Shown here: piece by piece, positions 1 through 6,474 of the stretch
How the letters are laid out: each line of letters starts with the position of its first letter
How positions within the stretch are numbered: position 1 is the first letter of the stretch
Assembly: GCA_033763355.1 (NCBI GenBank)
Contig: JANRKT010000381.1
Span: 1 to 17,577, forward strand
Reading direction: 5' to 3'
Source: JANRKT01 sp033763355
Lineage (GTDB): Bacteria > Bacteroidota > Bacteroidia > Chitinophagales > Chitinophagaceae
Length of the DNA stretch: 17,577 bases
Translations under genes and position numbers: made by a program
Notes under the pieces: generated by a model
The model's input: the letters and a program-made list of their open reading frames with translations, nothing else
Database searches by the model: none
Told to the model about the DNA's origin: nothing

Positions 1-584
1 TGATGTCAGCAACACTAAGATGGGTGAAAAGATTGCTGACAGTGTACAAACCGATGCGAGTCAATATGTTTCAACAATTGACACAACTATCTGGATCAGT
101 AACTTCAGGCAATTTCGTGAGGCTGTCTATCATCGCAACAAGCAACAGGCAAAAGCATTTGTTGACTTTCCGATTATGAACGATAATAATGAAATCTGGC
201 ACCTTGTATACAAAGGAACAAACATCCCCCCCTCTCTTAACTGATAAGATAAAACCCTTTACCGAAAATGACTTTGATCGACACTTTAACAAGATTTTTC
301 CGGTGGAGTTTGTAAAATCCATTCTTAAAGTAAAAACGGACACCCTGCTTAAGAATGGTAACTATGAGACAATTGAATTAAGTGACGGCAGAATGACCAC
401 GTTTCAAATGTTAGCTTCCTTTGACAAGGCCGACAATACCCTGGAATTAAATCTTGCAACAAAGACTATCTTTAAAGAAAATGAAGCAGACACGACAGAA
501 GCAGATGAATTCAACATCATATACCAATTCAAAATCGCTGACAACAAGCAAATCAAATTTAAACAAGTGAGACTGGCAGGATAA
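1..584 (+). pseudogene. Frameshifted 3' part of a conserved Bacteroidota hypothetical (probable lipoprotein) gene
   Basis: The gene is open from the window edge (frame of base 2) and enters from upstream, so the N terminus is missing. The first frame reads through about base 225 and stops at 242-244. Coding continues in the next frame from about 226 to the stop at 582-584. The switch falls on a run of seven C at 226-232; removing one C joins both parts into 193 readable residues with no internal stop. The two halves fit as one domain: a helical start (ISNFRQFREAVYHRN), then FPIMNDNNEIWHLVYKG, then FTENDFDRHFNKIF and a strand-rich C terminus. I recall similar sequences as uncharacterised lipoproteins in Bacteroidota, but no function is known to me. 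The ATG at 20 and the one at 189 are not credible starts. Either a sequencing error in the C run, a real mutation or slippage-based phase variation would explain it. A terminator follows at 721-766. Confidence 0.75.
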
Positions 585-720
585 ACAGCCTCCACATGAG
601 GTTCCTATGTATAAAGCGGTGTGAAAAGAATAATTCCCACACTCAGGAGATAATATGTTTATAAACGATAATTATATAATAGTTTTTAACCCCTTTGGAT
701 TACCTGTATTTCAAAATGGG

Positions 721-766
721 TTACTGAAAATAAATCCCGCCAAAAAGCGGGGCTTATTTTCAGTAA
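721..766. terminator. Bidirectional intrinsic terminator
   Basis: A long inverted repeat lies between two converging genes (stops at 584 and 795). The arms TTACTGAAAATAA and TTATTTTCAGTAA pair perfectly over 13 bp. An inner CCCGC/GCGGG stem closes a CAAAAA loop, with one A-C mismatch and one G-U pair between the two stems. The inner GC stem is followed by a T-rich tract on both strands, so it can end transcripts from either side. Confidence 0.85.
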
Positions 767-794
767 CATGAGGAAAGGGTTCTTGCTTCATTCC

Positions 795-1511
795 TTACTT
801 CGGCATATCAAATACTTTTTCCTCAATTGCTTTGTTTATCTCCACCTTCTTTAATGAGGTGGAAAGTGCAAACCCGCCGAAATCTATGGTTGAGGCATAG
901 GGCAGCACATAGCCAAAGTCAGTTTTTTTATAGTCCGCATAACTGGTCACCACCTGAACTTCCTGGCCCTGCATGTTTCCCTTTTTAACGGTTTTGGAAA
1001 CATAGTAGCTGGCGCCATTGATATAATAGGTGGACTCATCGCTGGCAGAAGAAGATACTTTTATCTTGTAGTCCTCCCCTTCCTTTCCCAGCAGTTCGGC
1101 CTTATAACCTTTAGCGGCATAATCAAACAATGCGCCGCCAACAAAAATCTGGTCTTTTGCAGCTTTGTACTGGTCTTCGGGCATGGCCTCGGGGCTTGCT
1201 GAACCGCCCATGGGGTTAACAGCCCATCCGCCTTTATCGGTAACACATGATATGATCTTCTGACCGTTAAAATCTGTTTCGTTTTTAAACCCTTTGCCAT
1301 TGAGTATATAAATTACCATAGGGGCCTGGCTGCCCATTACTTCCATATCGCTTTCCATATAAAGCGATTTTATCTGCGCCAGTTTTTCCTTTCCGCCGAT
1401 GGCATCAATGTGTTTGGCGATGATCTCATCAACGGTTTGTGCATTGGCAATGGCTGCAAAAAATACTGTTGCAGCAAGCAAAAGTGGTTTTACCATTTTC
1501 ATTTTAAACAT
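795..1511 (-). CDS. LolA-fold periplasmic protein (outer membrane lipoprotein-sorting protein-like)
   Basis: A 238-residue protein with a clear Sec signal peptide: a lysine-containing start, the hydrophobic stretch PLLLAATVFFAAIA, and predicted cleavage at ANA|QT near residue 24. The mature part begins VDEIIAKHIDAIGGKEKLAQIKSL and continues as alternating strands. This layout is typical of Bacteroidota proteins annotated as lipoprotein-sorting-like with a LolA/LolB-type half barrel. That fold binds acyl chains, but real lipoprotein transport by this protein is not shown. Met4 (1502) and Met6 (1496) are possible starts; the first Met is kept because an A-rich leader (TTAAAAAAC) directly precedes it. 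It lies 56 bases downstream of the LytTR regulator on the same strand and could share its transcript. The terminator at 721-766 lies behind it. Confidence 0.75.
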   Translation of the reverse strand: MFKMKMVKPLLLAATVFFAAIANAQTVDEIIAKHIDAIGGKEKLAQIKSLYMESDMEVMGSQAPMVIYILNGKGFKNETDFNGQKIISCVTDKGGWAVNPMGGSASPEAMPEDQYKAAKDQIFVGGALFDYAAKGYKAELLGKEGEDYKIKVSSSASDESTYYINGASYYVSKTVKKGNMQGQEVQVVTSYADYKKTDFGYVLPYASTIDFGGFALSTSLKKVEINKAIEEKVFDMPK

Positions 1512-1567
1512 GTTTTTTAATGATGAATTATAAAAGTTTTATCAAACAGGAATAAACAAACAACTTA

Positions 1568-2281
1568 CTAACCATATTTACCTGTAAGCTTCATCAGCGC
1601 TTCCTGGTAGGTATCGCTTACCGGCAATTCCTCAGGCCCTATCATAACCGTGCTTTTTCTTACCGAAGTAATAAAAGCCACCGCCACAATATATGACTTG
1701 TGTATCCTTATAAATTTCGCAGCCGGCAACTGTTCCTCGATTGACTTCATCGTCATCCGTGTAATAACCGGCCGGGAACTGCTCTTGAGGTGTATTTTTA
1801 TATAATCCTTCAAACCTTCCACCCACATGATGTCATCAATCACCACTTTCAGCAGACTGTAATCAACATTTACAAAAATAAAATCGGCGGGTTTATCTTG
1901 CGCCTGGTTATTGCCCTGCAACTTCAGCTGGTAAAGCTCCCTGGCTTTGTTGCATGCCTTAATGAACCGTTCAAGCGAAACCGGCTTGACAAGGTAGTCC
2001 ACCACATCAAGGTTAAACCCTTCCAGGGCGTATTTTTCATAGGCTGTTATCAGGATAAACATTGGTTTCTGCGAAAGGCTCTGGATAAACTGCAGCCCCG
2101 TAAGCCCGGGCATTTGTATATCCAGGAAAATCAGGTCCACCTGTTGTTCTTCCAGCGCCTTCATGGCCTGCAGCGGGTTGCTGCATGAAGCCACCAATTG
2201 CAGGTAAGGAACTTTACTGATGTTGTCTTCCAGCAGTTCCAGTGCCAGCGGTTCATCATCTATGGCCATGCATTTCAGCAT
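1568..2281 (-). CDS. LytTR-family response regulator
   Basis: A 237-residue two-domain regulator. Residues 1-120 form a receiver domain: acidic pocket D8/D9, phosphoacceptor D54 in LDIQMPG, T79 and K99 in VKP. Residues about 135-235 are a LytTR DNA-binding domain, with features such as FIRIHKSYIVAV and the closing IGPEELPVSDTY. LytTR domains bind direct repeats upstream of target promoters. The ATG overlaps the stop of the upstream histidine kinase by one base (TGATG, 2279-2283), so the two are translationally coupled and form a cognate pair. Targets are unknown; the long non-coding gap upstream of the kinase is an obvious place to look for autoregulatory sites. Family assignment is firm. Confidence 0.95.
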   Translation of the reverse strand: MLKCMAIDDEPLALELLEDNISKVPYLQLVASCSNPLQAMKALEEQQVDLIFLDIQMPGLTGLQFIQSLSQKPMFILITAYEKYALEGFNLDVVDYLVKPVSLERFIKACNKARELYQLKLQGNNQAQDKPADFIFVNVDYSLLKVVIDDIMWVEGLKDYIKIHLKSSSRPVITRMTMKSIEEQLPAAKFIRIHKSYIVAVAFITSVRKSTVMIGPEELPVSDTYQEALMKLTGKYG

Positions 2282-3327
2282 CAGTGAAGGTTTAATTGCA
2301 ATGAAGTGGCAAACCAGCTCCCGTTTTTATTGATGAGCAAAGTATGGTTGTTGCCATACAATAAATTTAAACGCCTTTTTACATTCGTTAACCCGATACC
2401 GGATGTTTTATCCTTTACTTCTTCCGTAATATTATTGTATTTGTTGCGCACCTGGAAACGCAGGATGTGGTTCTTCGCTTCCATACCGATGTCAATCTGG
2501 GGATCTTCAATAAAACCGGTGCCGTGCTTAAAGGCATTTTCAACAAAAGGTATCAGCAGCATGGGCTCAATTTCATAATGGTTGTCTACATCGGTAAGGG
2601 ATACATTTACTTTTATGTTTTTGCCAAAGCGCTGCTGCTGCAGGTCAATATAACTCTGCAGGTATTCGATCTCTTTTTCAAGCGGCACTTTTTCTTCATC
2701 TGTTTCGTAAAGCATATACCGCATTAAAGACGATAGTTTTATTAATGAAGGTTCCAGCAAATCAGATTTTTTGCGTGCCAGAGATACCATGTTGTTCAGC
2801 ACATTAAACATAAAATGCGGGCTTACCTGCGAACGCAGCAGCGAAAGCTCCGTTTTAAGGTTTTCATTTTCCCTTTCCTTGGCAAGCCTGTCTGTTTTTA
2901 TCCTGTCCTGTATAAGCCTGTATGCAGTACTGGAGGCCACCATGAAAAGAAAAATAAAGAAATTAAAAAGTATATGTATCCTGATGTTGAAATGGGTGGG
3001 TTTAATAAGAAGCTGAAAAGATAAACCGGTGAAGGTAAGCGCTGCTGCAAAAGCTATAAGCAATGAAAGTATGTATTTCCATGTATTTTTCCTGCTGAGA
3101 AAAAGCGGCGCCAGTACATAAGCATTAACATAAAAAAGGCCAACCCACACAGCAGCGCTGAAAAAATAATGAATATTATAGTTCAGCGGATCAGGCCTCC
3201 GGGTATCAACTGGTCTGTTGCTATCTGCACTTTGACGGAGTAAAAAAGGGAGCGAAAACAGCAGGAGCCACGCCGCAATATGCAAGCCTGCAATAATGTA
3301 TTTCCTCGAATGCCGCGGCTTTATCAT
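2281..3327 (-). CDS. LytS-type sensor histidine kinase
   Basis: A 348-residue membrane kinase. Four hydrophobic segments at about residues 11-31, 52-77, 84-107 and 117-137 form the sensor part. There is no large extracytoplasmic domain and no PAS or HAMP domain visible. A short coiled coil (about 138-165) leads to the His_kinase core, with phosphoaccepting H171 in SQVSPHFMFNVLNN. The ATP-binding part has an N-box around N264 (PFVENAFKHG) and a G-box at about 310-320 (GIGLTNVKRRL). This is the usual build of Bacteroidota LytS/YehU-type kinases, whose signals are mostly unknown. It is the first gene of a unit with the LytTR regulator. The 477-base gap upstream should hold its promoter, but I could not identify a convincing one. 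Confidence 0.93.
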   Translation of the reverse strand: MIKPRHSRKYIIAGLHIAAWLLLFSLPFLLRQSADSNRPVDTRRPDPLNYNIHYFFSAAVWVGLFYVNAYVLAPLFLSRKNTWKYILSLLIAFAAALTFTGLSFQLLIKPTHFNIRIHILFNFFIFLFMVASSTAYRLIQDRIKTDRLAKERENENLKTELSLLRSQVSPHFMFNVLNNMVSLARKKSDLLEPSLIKLSSLMRYMLYETDEEKVPLEKEIEYLQSYIDLQQQRFGKNIKVNVSLTDVDNHYEIEPMLLIPFVENAFKHGTGFIEDPQIDIGMEAKNHILRFQVRNKYNNITEEVKDKTSGIGLTNVKRRLNLLYGNNHTLLINKNGSWFATSLQLNLH

Positions 3328-3804
3328 GCCTGCAAAGTAGCAACTTAATCAGATACCGGCCTGCATTGCATTAAATGTTGCGACAAACTGCTGTTTATTT
3401 ATAGACGAAATGCCGGGGTCACGGTTTTTATGATGCTTTAAACGCCTGCAACTTAAAAAAGGCAAGAAAATGAGCCTGAAAAGGGTGTGAAAAAAAACTT
3501 GGGCATCAGCATGATATCAGGCTTAAAAACTTGAAATTCAATAACATACAACCCGTCCGGCAGGCTTTAAGATGCTGAACAAAGGGCTTATTTGTTTTGT
3601 TTGCCTGCATGGGTCGTGTTAGTTTTACACTACCAAACTACTAAAGCCATATCTCCGGCTTGCTTGTGTAAGAAATACTTCAAACGATCAGACCGCTTTC
3701 TTCAACAAAAACTTGCCCTTTTATCATCACCGCATTGTTGCCGTATTAAAGACTTTTAAACTGAAACCAAAAAGAAAACTATTATTAACCAGAAAATTCA
3801 CTTT
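3328..3804. other. 477-base non-coding region between divergent units
   Basis: No credible coding sequence is seen on either strand. It separates the histidine kinase (minus) from the first tandem secreted protein (plus), so it must carry promoters in both directions. A possible plus-strand promoter lies at 3596-3627. It overlaps an imperfect dyad at 3560-3608 (GCAGGC...AACAAA...TTTGTT...GCCTGC). The last part is an A-rich leader before the ATG at 3805. LytTR-type direct repeats were not confirmed by eye. Confidence 0.6.
3596..3627 (+). promoter_or_regulatory. Possible Bacteroidota sigma-A promoter for the tandem secreted genes
   Basis: TTTG at 3596-3599 is followed after 20 bases by TAGTTTTA at 3620-3627. 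The latter matches five of the six fixed positions of the TAnnTTTG -7 element, differing only at the final G. The spacing suits the known TTTG/TAnnTTTG arrangement. Transcription would start near 3634, leaving a leader of about 170 bases before the ATG at 3805. This is a pattern match only. Confidence 0.3.
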
Positions 3805-4296
3805 ATGAAAAGAGTAATGAGAAACAAAAAAATGATGGCTGTTGTATTTGCAGCAGTTATGGGGATGGGGATAAGCAATGCCGCCCCCGCAGGAGAAAAA
3901 AACAGTTATGAATTAAAATTCATCGGGAGTTCACAGGAGCAGCCTGTATTCCAGCTTAGTTTAAATAATCTTGATAACGCTGAATATACAATTGTTATTA
4001 AAGACGCCTACGGAACCATCCTCCTTGCGGAAAAGCTGGGCGGTGAAAAAATCTCCCGCAGGTACAAACTGGATGCAGAGGAATCGGAAATTGCCGGCAC
4101 TACATTTGAAATTAAAAACAGCAAAACAAATGAAACTGCTGTTTACAGCATAAACAACAATATAAAAGTGGTGCGGGACTTCGCCGTAACCGAATCTGTA
4201 AAAACAGGTTCAATTCCCAACAGCAATCCTGATAAGCTTTCGCTGACAACCTGCGATGCCTACAGCATCCCGGTAAAGCGCCCCTTTAAATTTTAA
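3805..4296 (+). CDS. Small secreted protein, paralog 1 of a tandem pair
   Basis: A 163-residue protein with a signal peptide (MKRVMRNKK followed by MMAVVFAAVMGMGISNA, cleavage near residue 26). The mature part holds one beta-rich domain of about 100 residues: ELKFIG, PVFQLSLNN, YTIVIKDAYG, GEKISRRYKLDAEE, GTTFEIKN, TAVYSINNN. The strand pattern resembles small Ig-like or type IX secretion sorting domains, but I see no standard sorting signature and do not claim one. The next gene encodes a clear paralog sharing the same blocks. This copy has an extra tail of about 30 residues after the domain, with one cysteine and a basic end (VKRPFKF). I recall similar uncharacterised proteins in Chitinophagaceae; the function is unknown. 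The ATG is preceded by a leader (ATTATTAACC...TTT) that is also repeated before paralog 2. Confidence 0.8.
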   Translation: MKRVMRNKKMMAVVFAAVMGMGISNAAPAGEKNSYELKFIGSSQEQPVFQLSLNNLDNAEYTIVIKDAYGTILLAEKLGGEKISRRYKLDAEESEIAGTTFEIKNSKTNETAVYSINNNIKVVRDFAVTESVKTGSIPNSNPDKLSLTTCDAYSIPVKRPFKF

Positions 4297-4419
4297 AAGA
4301 GGGCCTGTCAGCCTGCTGAAAAAACAAATGCTTCAACTGTGTGAAAAGTTGTTACAGGAACCTTATTGCTATTACCTGACCAGAAATACCATTTTATTAT
4401 TAACCCAAAAATTTAATTT

Positions 4420-4818
4420 ATGAAAAAGACAATGAAAAACTTTGGATTGATGGCTGTTGCAACCGCCATCCTCGCTGCAGGAACTGTGAATGCTGCAATC
4501 GCTGAAGAAAAGAACAGGGGTACCGCTGAACTGACCTTTATCGGGACCGCTGAAAGTATGCCGGTTTTCAGGCTTACACTTAACAACAGCGAAAACGCCC
4601 TTTACGTGGTTACCATTAAAGACGCAGACCACAATGTACTTTACACAGAAAAAATAAAAGGTGAAAAAATTTCACGTAAGTACAAGCTGGATGCCGACGA
4701 GGAGCTGATCGTAGGCACTACGTTTGAAGTAACCAATTTAAAAACCGGTGAAACGACTGTTTATAAAATAAATACCAACACCAGGTTTGTACAGGAAGTG
4801 GTGGTAGCAAAATTGTAA
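4420..4818 (+). CDS. Small secreted protein, paralog 2 of a tandem pair
   Basis: A 132-residue protein with a signal peptide (MKKTMKNFG plus LMAVATAILAAGTVNA). Its single mature domain is collinear with the upstream gene: ELTFIG, PVFRLTLNN, YVVTIKDADH, GEKISRKYKLDADEE, GTTFEVTN, TTVYKINTN. It ends soon after the domain (VVVAKL), without the tail of paralog 1. The 123 bases between the two genes hold no gene. The start region is duplicated too: ATTATTAACC and an A/T-rich run ending in TTTATG precede both ATGs, as expected from tandem gene duplication that included the leader. A strong terminator follows at 4856-4886. The function is unknown. Export to the periplasm or beyond is inferred from the signal peptide. 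Confidence 0.8.
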   Translation: MKKTMKNFGLMAVATAILAAGTVNAAIAEEKNRGTAELTFIGTAESMPVFRLTLNNSENALYVVTIKDADHNVLYTEKIKGEKISRKYKLDADEELIVGTTFEVTNLKTGETTVYKINTNTRFVQEVVVAKL

Positions 4819-4855
4819 ACAAAACTGTTCTGAACAACCCATTAAGAGCACCAGG

Positions 4856-4886
4856 AATTGCCGGTTAAAGCCGGCAATTTTTTTTT
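4856..4886 (+). terminator. Intrinsic terminator after the tandem secreted genes
   Basis: A perfect 9-bp stem (AATTGCCGG / CCGGCAATT) closes a 6-base loop and is followed by an unbroken T run to 4886. It lies 38 bases after the stop of the second paralog and ends the tandem unit. It sits between converging genes and may partly serve the minus-strand Dabb gene as well. Confidence 0.9.
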
Positions 4887-4899
4887 GCAGAAGGATTGG

Positions 4900-5283
4900 T
4901 TAGCGTGACCAGTAATCAATCACAAGCACTTTATCGAGATGGGGCCTTAGCACTTCCCCAAAAGCTTTATGTTCAGGATGTGGCAGATAAATGTCCCTGT
5001 CTTTTTCACTGGCAAAACTCAGGAAAAAACAATGCGTAAAACCCTGCGCAAGCCCTTCAGGGCTGTTGTTGGTGCCCCATTCAAAATCTTTTATCTCTTT
5101 AATTTTTGAAGGCAGCGCTTTAAAAGCTTCCTCAACCTGTTTAACCTGTTCCTTTGTGGCAGCATCTTTAAATTTAAAAAGTACCACGTGGCGCAGTGGC
5201 TTTCCCTGTTCTTTCTTAAAGGAAAGTACAGTTACGGCAATTATAAATGCAGCAGCAGTAAATAAAACTATCTTTAGCTTCAT
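4900..5283 (-). CDS. Dabb-domain (stress-responsive A/B barrel) protein with N-terminal membrane or signal segment
   Basis: A 127-residue protein. Residues 4-21 are hydrophobic (KIVLFTAAAFIIAVTVLSF), so it is exported or anchored in the inner membrane. From residue 31 it is a Dabb domain, a ferredoxin-like dimeric alpha-beta barrel: RHVVLFKFKDAAT, a helix rich in E and K, FEWGTNNSPEGL, FTHCFFLSF, RDIYLPHPEHKAF, and a closing VLVIDYW. Those blocks are characteristic of the family. Dabb proteins are linked to stress in plants and to small-molecule chemistry in other lineages. The activity here cannot be predicted. It is a single gene, convergent with the tandem secreted pair and divergent from the RNA-binding protein gene. 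Confidence 0.88.
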   Translation of the reverse strand: MKLKIVLFTAAAFIIAVTVLSFKKEQGKPLRHVVLFKFKDAATKEQVKQVEEAFKALPSKIKEIKDFEWGTNNSPEGLAQGFTHCFFLSFASEKDRDIYLPHPEHKAFGEVLRPHLDKVLVIDYWSR

Positions 5284-5642
5284 ATTGGAATTTTTAAGGA
5301 AGGTAGTAAATAACAGGCTCTTTTCTTGTCCCGGTTTCCAGTCCCATCACATTCATCCCGGGTACCCGGCATACAAACTAACAACCTGAAAAGGGCAGGC
5401 ATAGTGAAGATAAAGTGTTTTATACACCCGTCTTGAAGGCGCAGCTCTGTTGCTTCATTTTATAATGACCCGGAAAAGAAAAATAAGGCTGCCTCGCATT
5501 TAAAGCCTACCTTTAATGTGAAATTTGAGTTTTACAGCTCTTGTAAGTGAATGACATTTTATACTGCGCACATCCTGTCTTATACTTCGTCTTCTTTTAC
5601 TTCTGCTCGTCTCAAGTATTTTTAACTATTTAATTTGTAATC
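5284..5642. other. 359-base non-coding region between divergent genes
   Basis: No convincing gene is seen. The region must contain the promoters of the Dabb gene (minus) and the RNA-binding protein gene (plus). The last 60 or so bases before the ATG at 5643 are pyrimidine- and A/T-rich (CGTCTTCTTTTACTTCTGC, then TATTTTTAACTATTTAATTTG) and probably form the leader of the RNA-binding protein. I could not place a promoter with confidence. Confidence 0.5.
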
Positions 5643-5921
5643 ATGAACATTTATGTTTCTAATTTAGGCTACAGCGTTAATGACCAGGAATTGAAAAACT
5701 TATTTGCCAAATTTGGTGAAGTATCTTCAGCCAAAGTAATAATGGATAAATACAGCAACCGCAGTAAAGGTTTCGGCTTTGTGGAAATGCGTGACACTAC
5801 CGCTGCTGAAAAAGCCATTAAAGAGCTGGATGGCACTATGGTAGATGGGCGCCCTATTAAAGCAAATGAGGCGAAACCAAGAGAGGAAAAAGGCAAAAGT
5901 TCTTTTTCGAAGCGCTGGTAA
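5643..5921 (+). CDS. RRM-domain RNA-binding protein
   Basis: A 92-residue single RNA-recognition-motif protein. RNP2 is IYVSNL (residues 3-8) and RNP1 is KGFGFVEM (42-49), with the aromatic residues Y4, F44 and F46 that stack on RNA bases. The rest of the fold is complete through GRPIKANEAKPR. A short basic/serine tail follows (EEKGKSSFSKRW). Such small RRM proteins are common in Bacteroidota, where some act as post-transcriptional regulators. Which RNAs this one binds is unknown. It is monocistronic: a divergent gene lies upstream and a terminator at 5951-5986 follows directly. The A/U-rich leader may allow regulation at the RNA level, but this is inference. Confidence 0.95.
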   Translation: MNIYVSNLGYSVNDQELKNLFAKFGEVSSAKVIMDKYSNRSKGFGFVEMRDTTAAEKAIKELDGTMVDGRPIKANEAKPREEKGKSSFSKRW

Positions 5922-5950
5922 TACTATTTTCTTACAGCAATGATAAAAAT

Positions 5951-5986
5951 GCAGCTATGGGGTTTAAAAACCTTACAGCTGCTTTT
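5951..5986 (+). terminator. Intrinsic terminator after the RRM gene
   Basis: Arms GCAGCT and AGCTGC (5951-5956 / 5977-5982) pair outside an inner GGTTT/AAACC stem. Two G-U pairs, one A-U pair and one A-C mismatch lie between the two stems. TTTT follows at 5983-5986. It starts 30 bases after the stop of the RNA-binding protein gene. Confidence 0.7.
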
Positions 5987-6055
5987 CATCAAAGGGCAAT
6001 TAAGAAGCGGAGATAAGAAATATCATCATTACTATATCAGTTAAACCGGGCAGCA

Positions 6056-6442
6056 ATGTTTACACAAATCTGGAATAAATACCTCCCTATTATCAGGATA
6101 TTGCTGAAAAAGTCTGCTTCTGCAGAACAAACCCTTGACATGAACCGCACGGATTTTGAAAGGGCAGCCGGCGGAAGAAAAGTTAAGTATAGCTTTACTT
6201 TATTACTGAACCGCGGCAGGGTAAGTAATGTAATTGGCCAGACAGCACTGGTGAAAGAACTTACCCAGGTATTAGTGGAAGATGATTCAATCCGCCCCCT
6301 GTTACGCAAAAACGATTTTGAACTGACAATGAACAGCAGCTTTCAACTGATGATTAAAAATTGTACCCCACCTGAAGTATTACCCGAACCGGAGATAGTT
6401 GAAAACAATATAGCAGAAACACCAACTGATCCCGGACAGTAA
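6056..6442 (+). CDS. Uncharacterised small protein (128 aa), orphan family
   Basis: A 128-residue protein with no signal peptide. The N terminus (MFTQIWNKYLPIIRILLKKS) is an amphipathic, basic helix that could lie on a membrane surface. It is followed by a conserved-looking core (QTLDMNRTDFERAAGGRKVKYSF), strand-forming segments and LMIKNCTPPE. The last 25 residues are acidic and proline-rich, likely disordered. I recall near-identical openings in other Chitinophagaceae, always as hypothetical proteins. No domain or function is known to me. It sits between the RRM gene and convergent clpB, 33 bases from the clpB stop. Codon use and composition look like its neighbours, so it appears to be a real gene. 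Confidence 0.7.
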   Translation: MFTQIWNKYLPIIRILLKKSASAEQTLDMNRTDFERAAGGRKVKYSFTLLLNRGRVSNVIGQTALVKELTQVLVEDDSIRPLLRKNDFELTMNSSFQLMIKNCTPPEVLPEPEIVENNIAETPTDPGQ

Positions 6443-6455
6443 AAAAGCCCCGAGT

Positions 6456-6474
6456 GCAGAGGACCTCTGCTTAT
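6456..6474. terminator. Possible short two-way terminator between convergent genes
   Basis: GCAGAGG-A-CCTCTGC is a perfect palindromic hairpin (effective stem of 5 bp with a GGACC loop). It is followed by TTATTT on the plus strand and flanked by AAAAAA upstream. It lies in the 32-base gap between the stops of the orphan gene and clpB. The T tract is poor, so function is uncertain. Confidence 0.4.

Noticed and set aside
189..584. Stand-alone gene starting at ATG 189
   Set aside because: The first dozen residues are an out-of-frame reading of upstream coding sequence. The homologous-looking domain continues upstream in another frame, so this is the downstream part of a frameshifted gene.
655..771. 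38-codon reading frame preceded by AGGAG five bases upstream of its ATG
   Set aside because: Its second half is made of the terminator hairpin at 721-766, and the peptide has no recognisable features. Shine-Dalgarno sequences are not the norm in this phylum, so the AGGAG is not evidence enough.
5358..5369. Perfect 12-base palindrome CCGGGTACCCGG
   Set aside because: Several 12-base palindromes are expected by chance in a window of this size, and nothing ties it to a promoter.
4991..5389. 132-codon plus-strand frame opposite the Dabb gene
   Set aside because: It overlaps a recognised Dabb domain on the other strand and shows no domain of its own.
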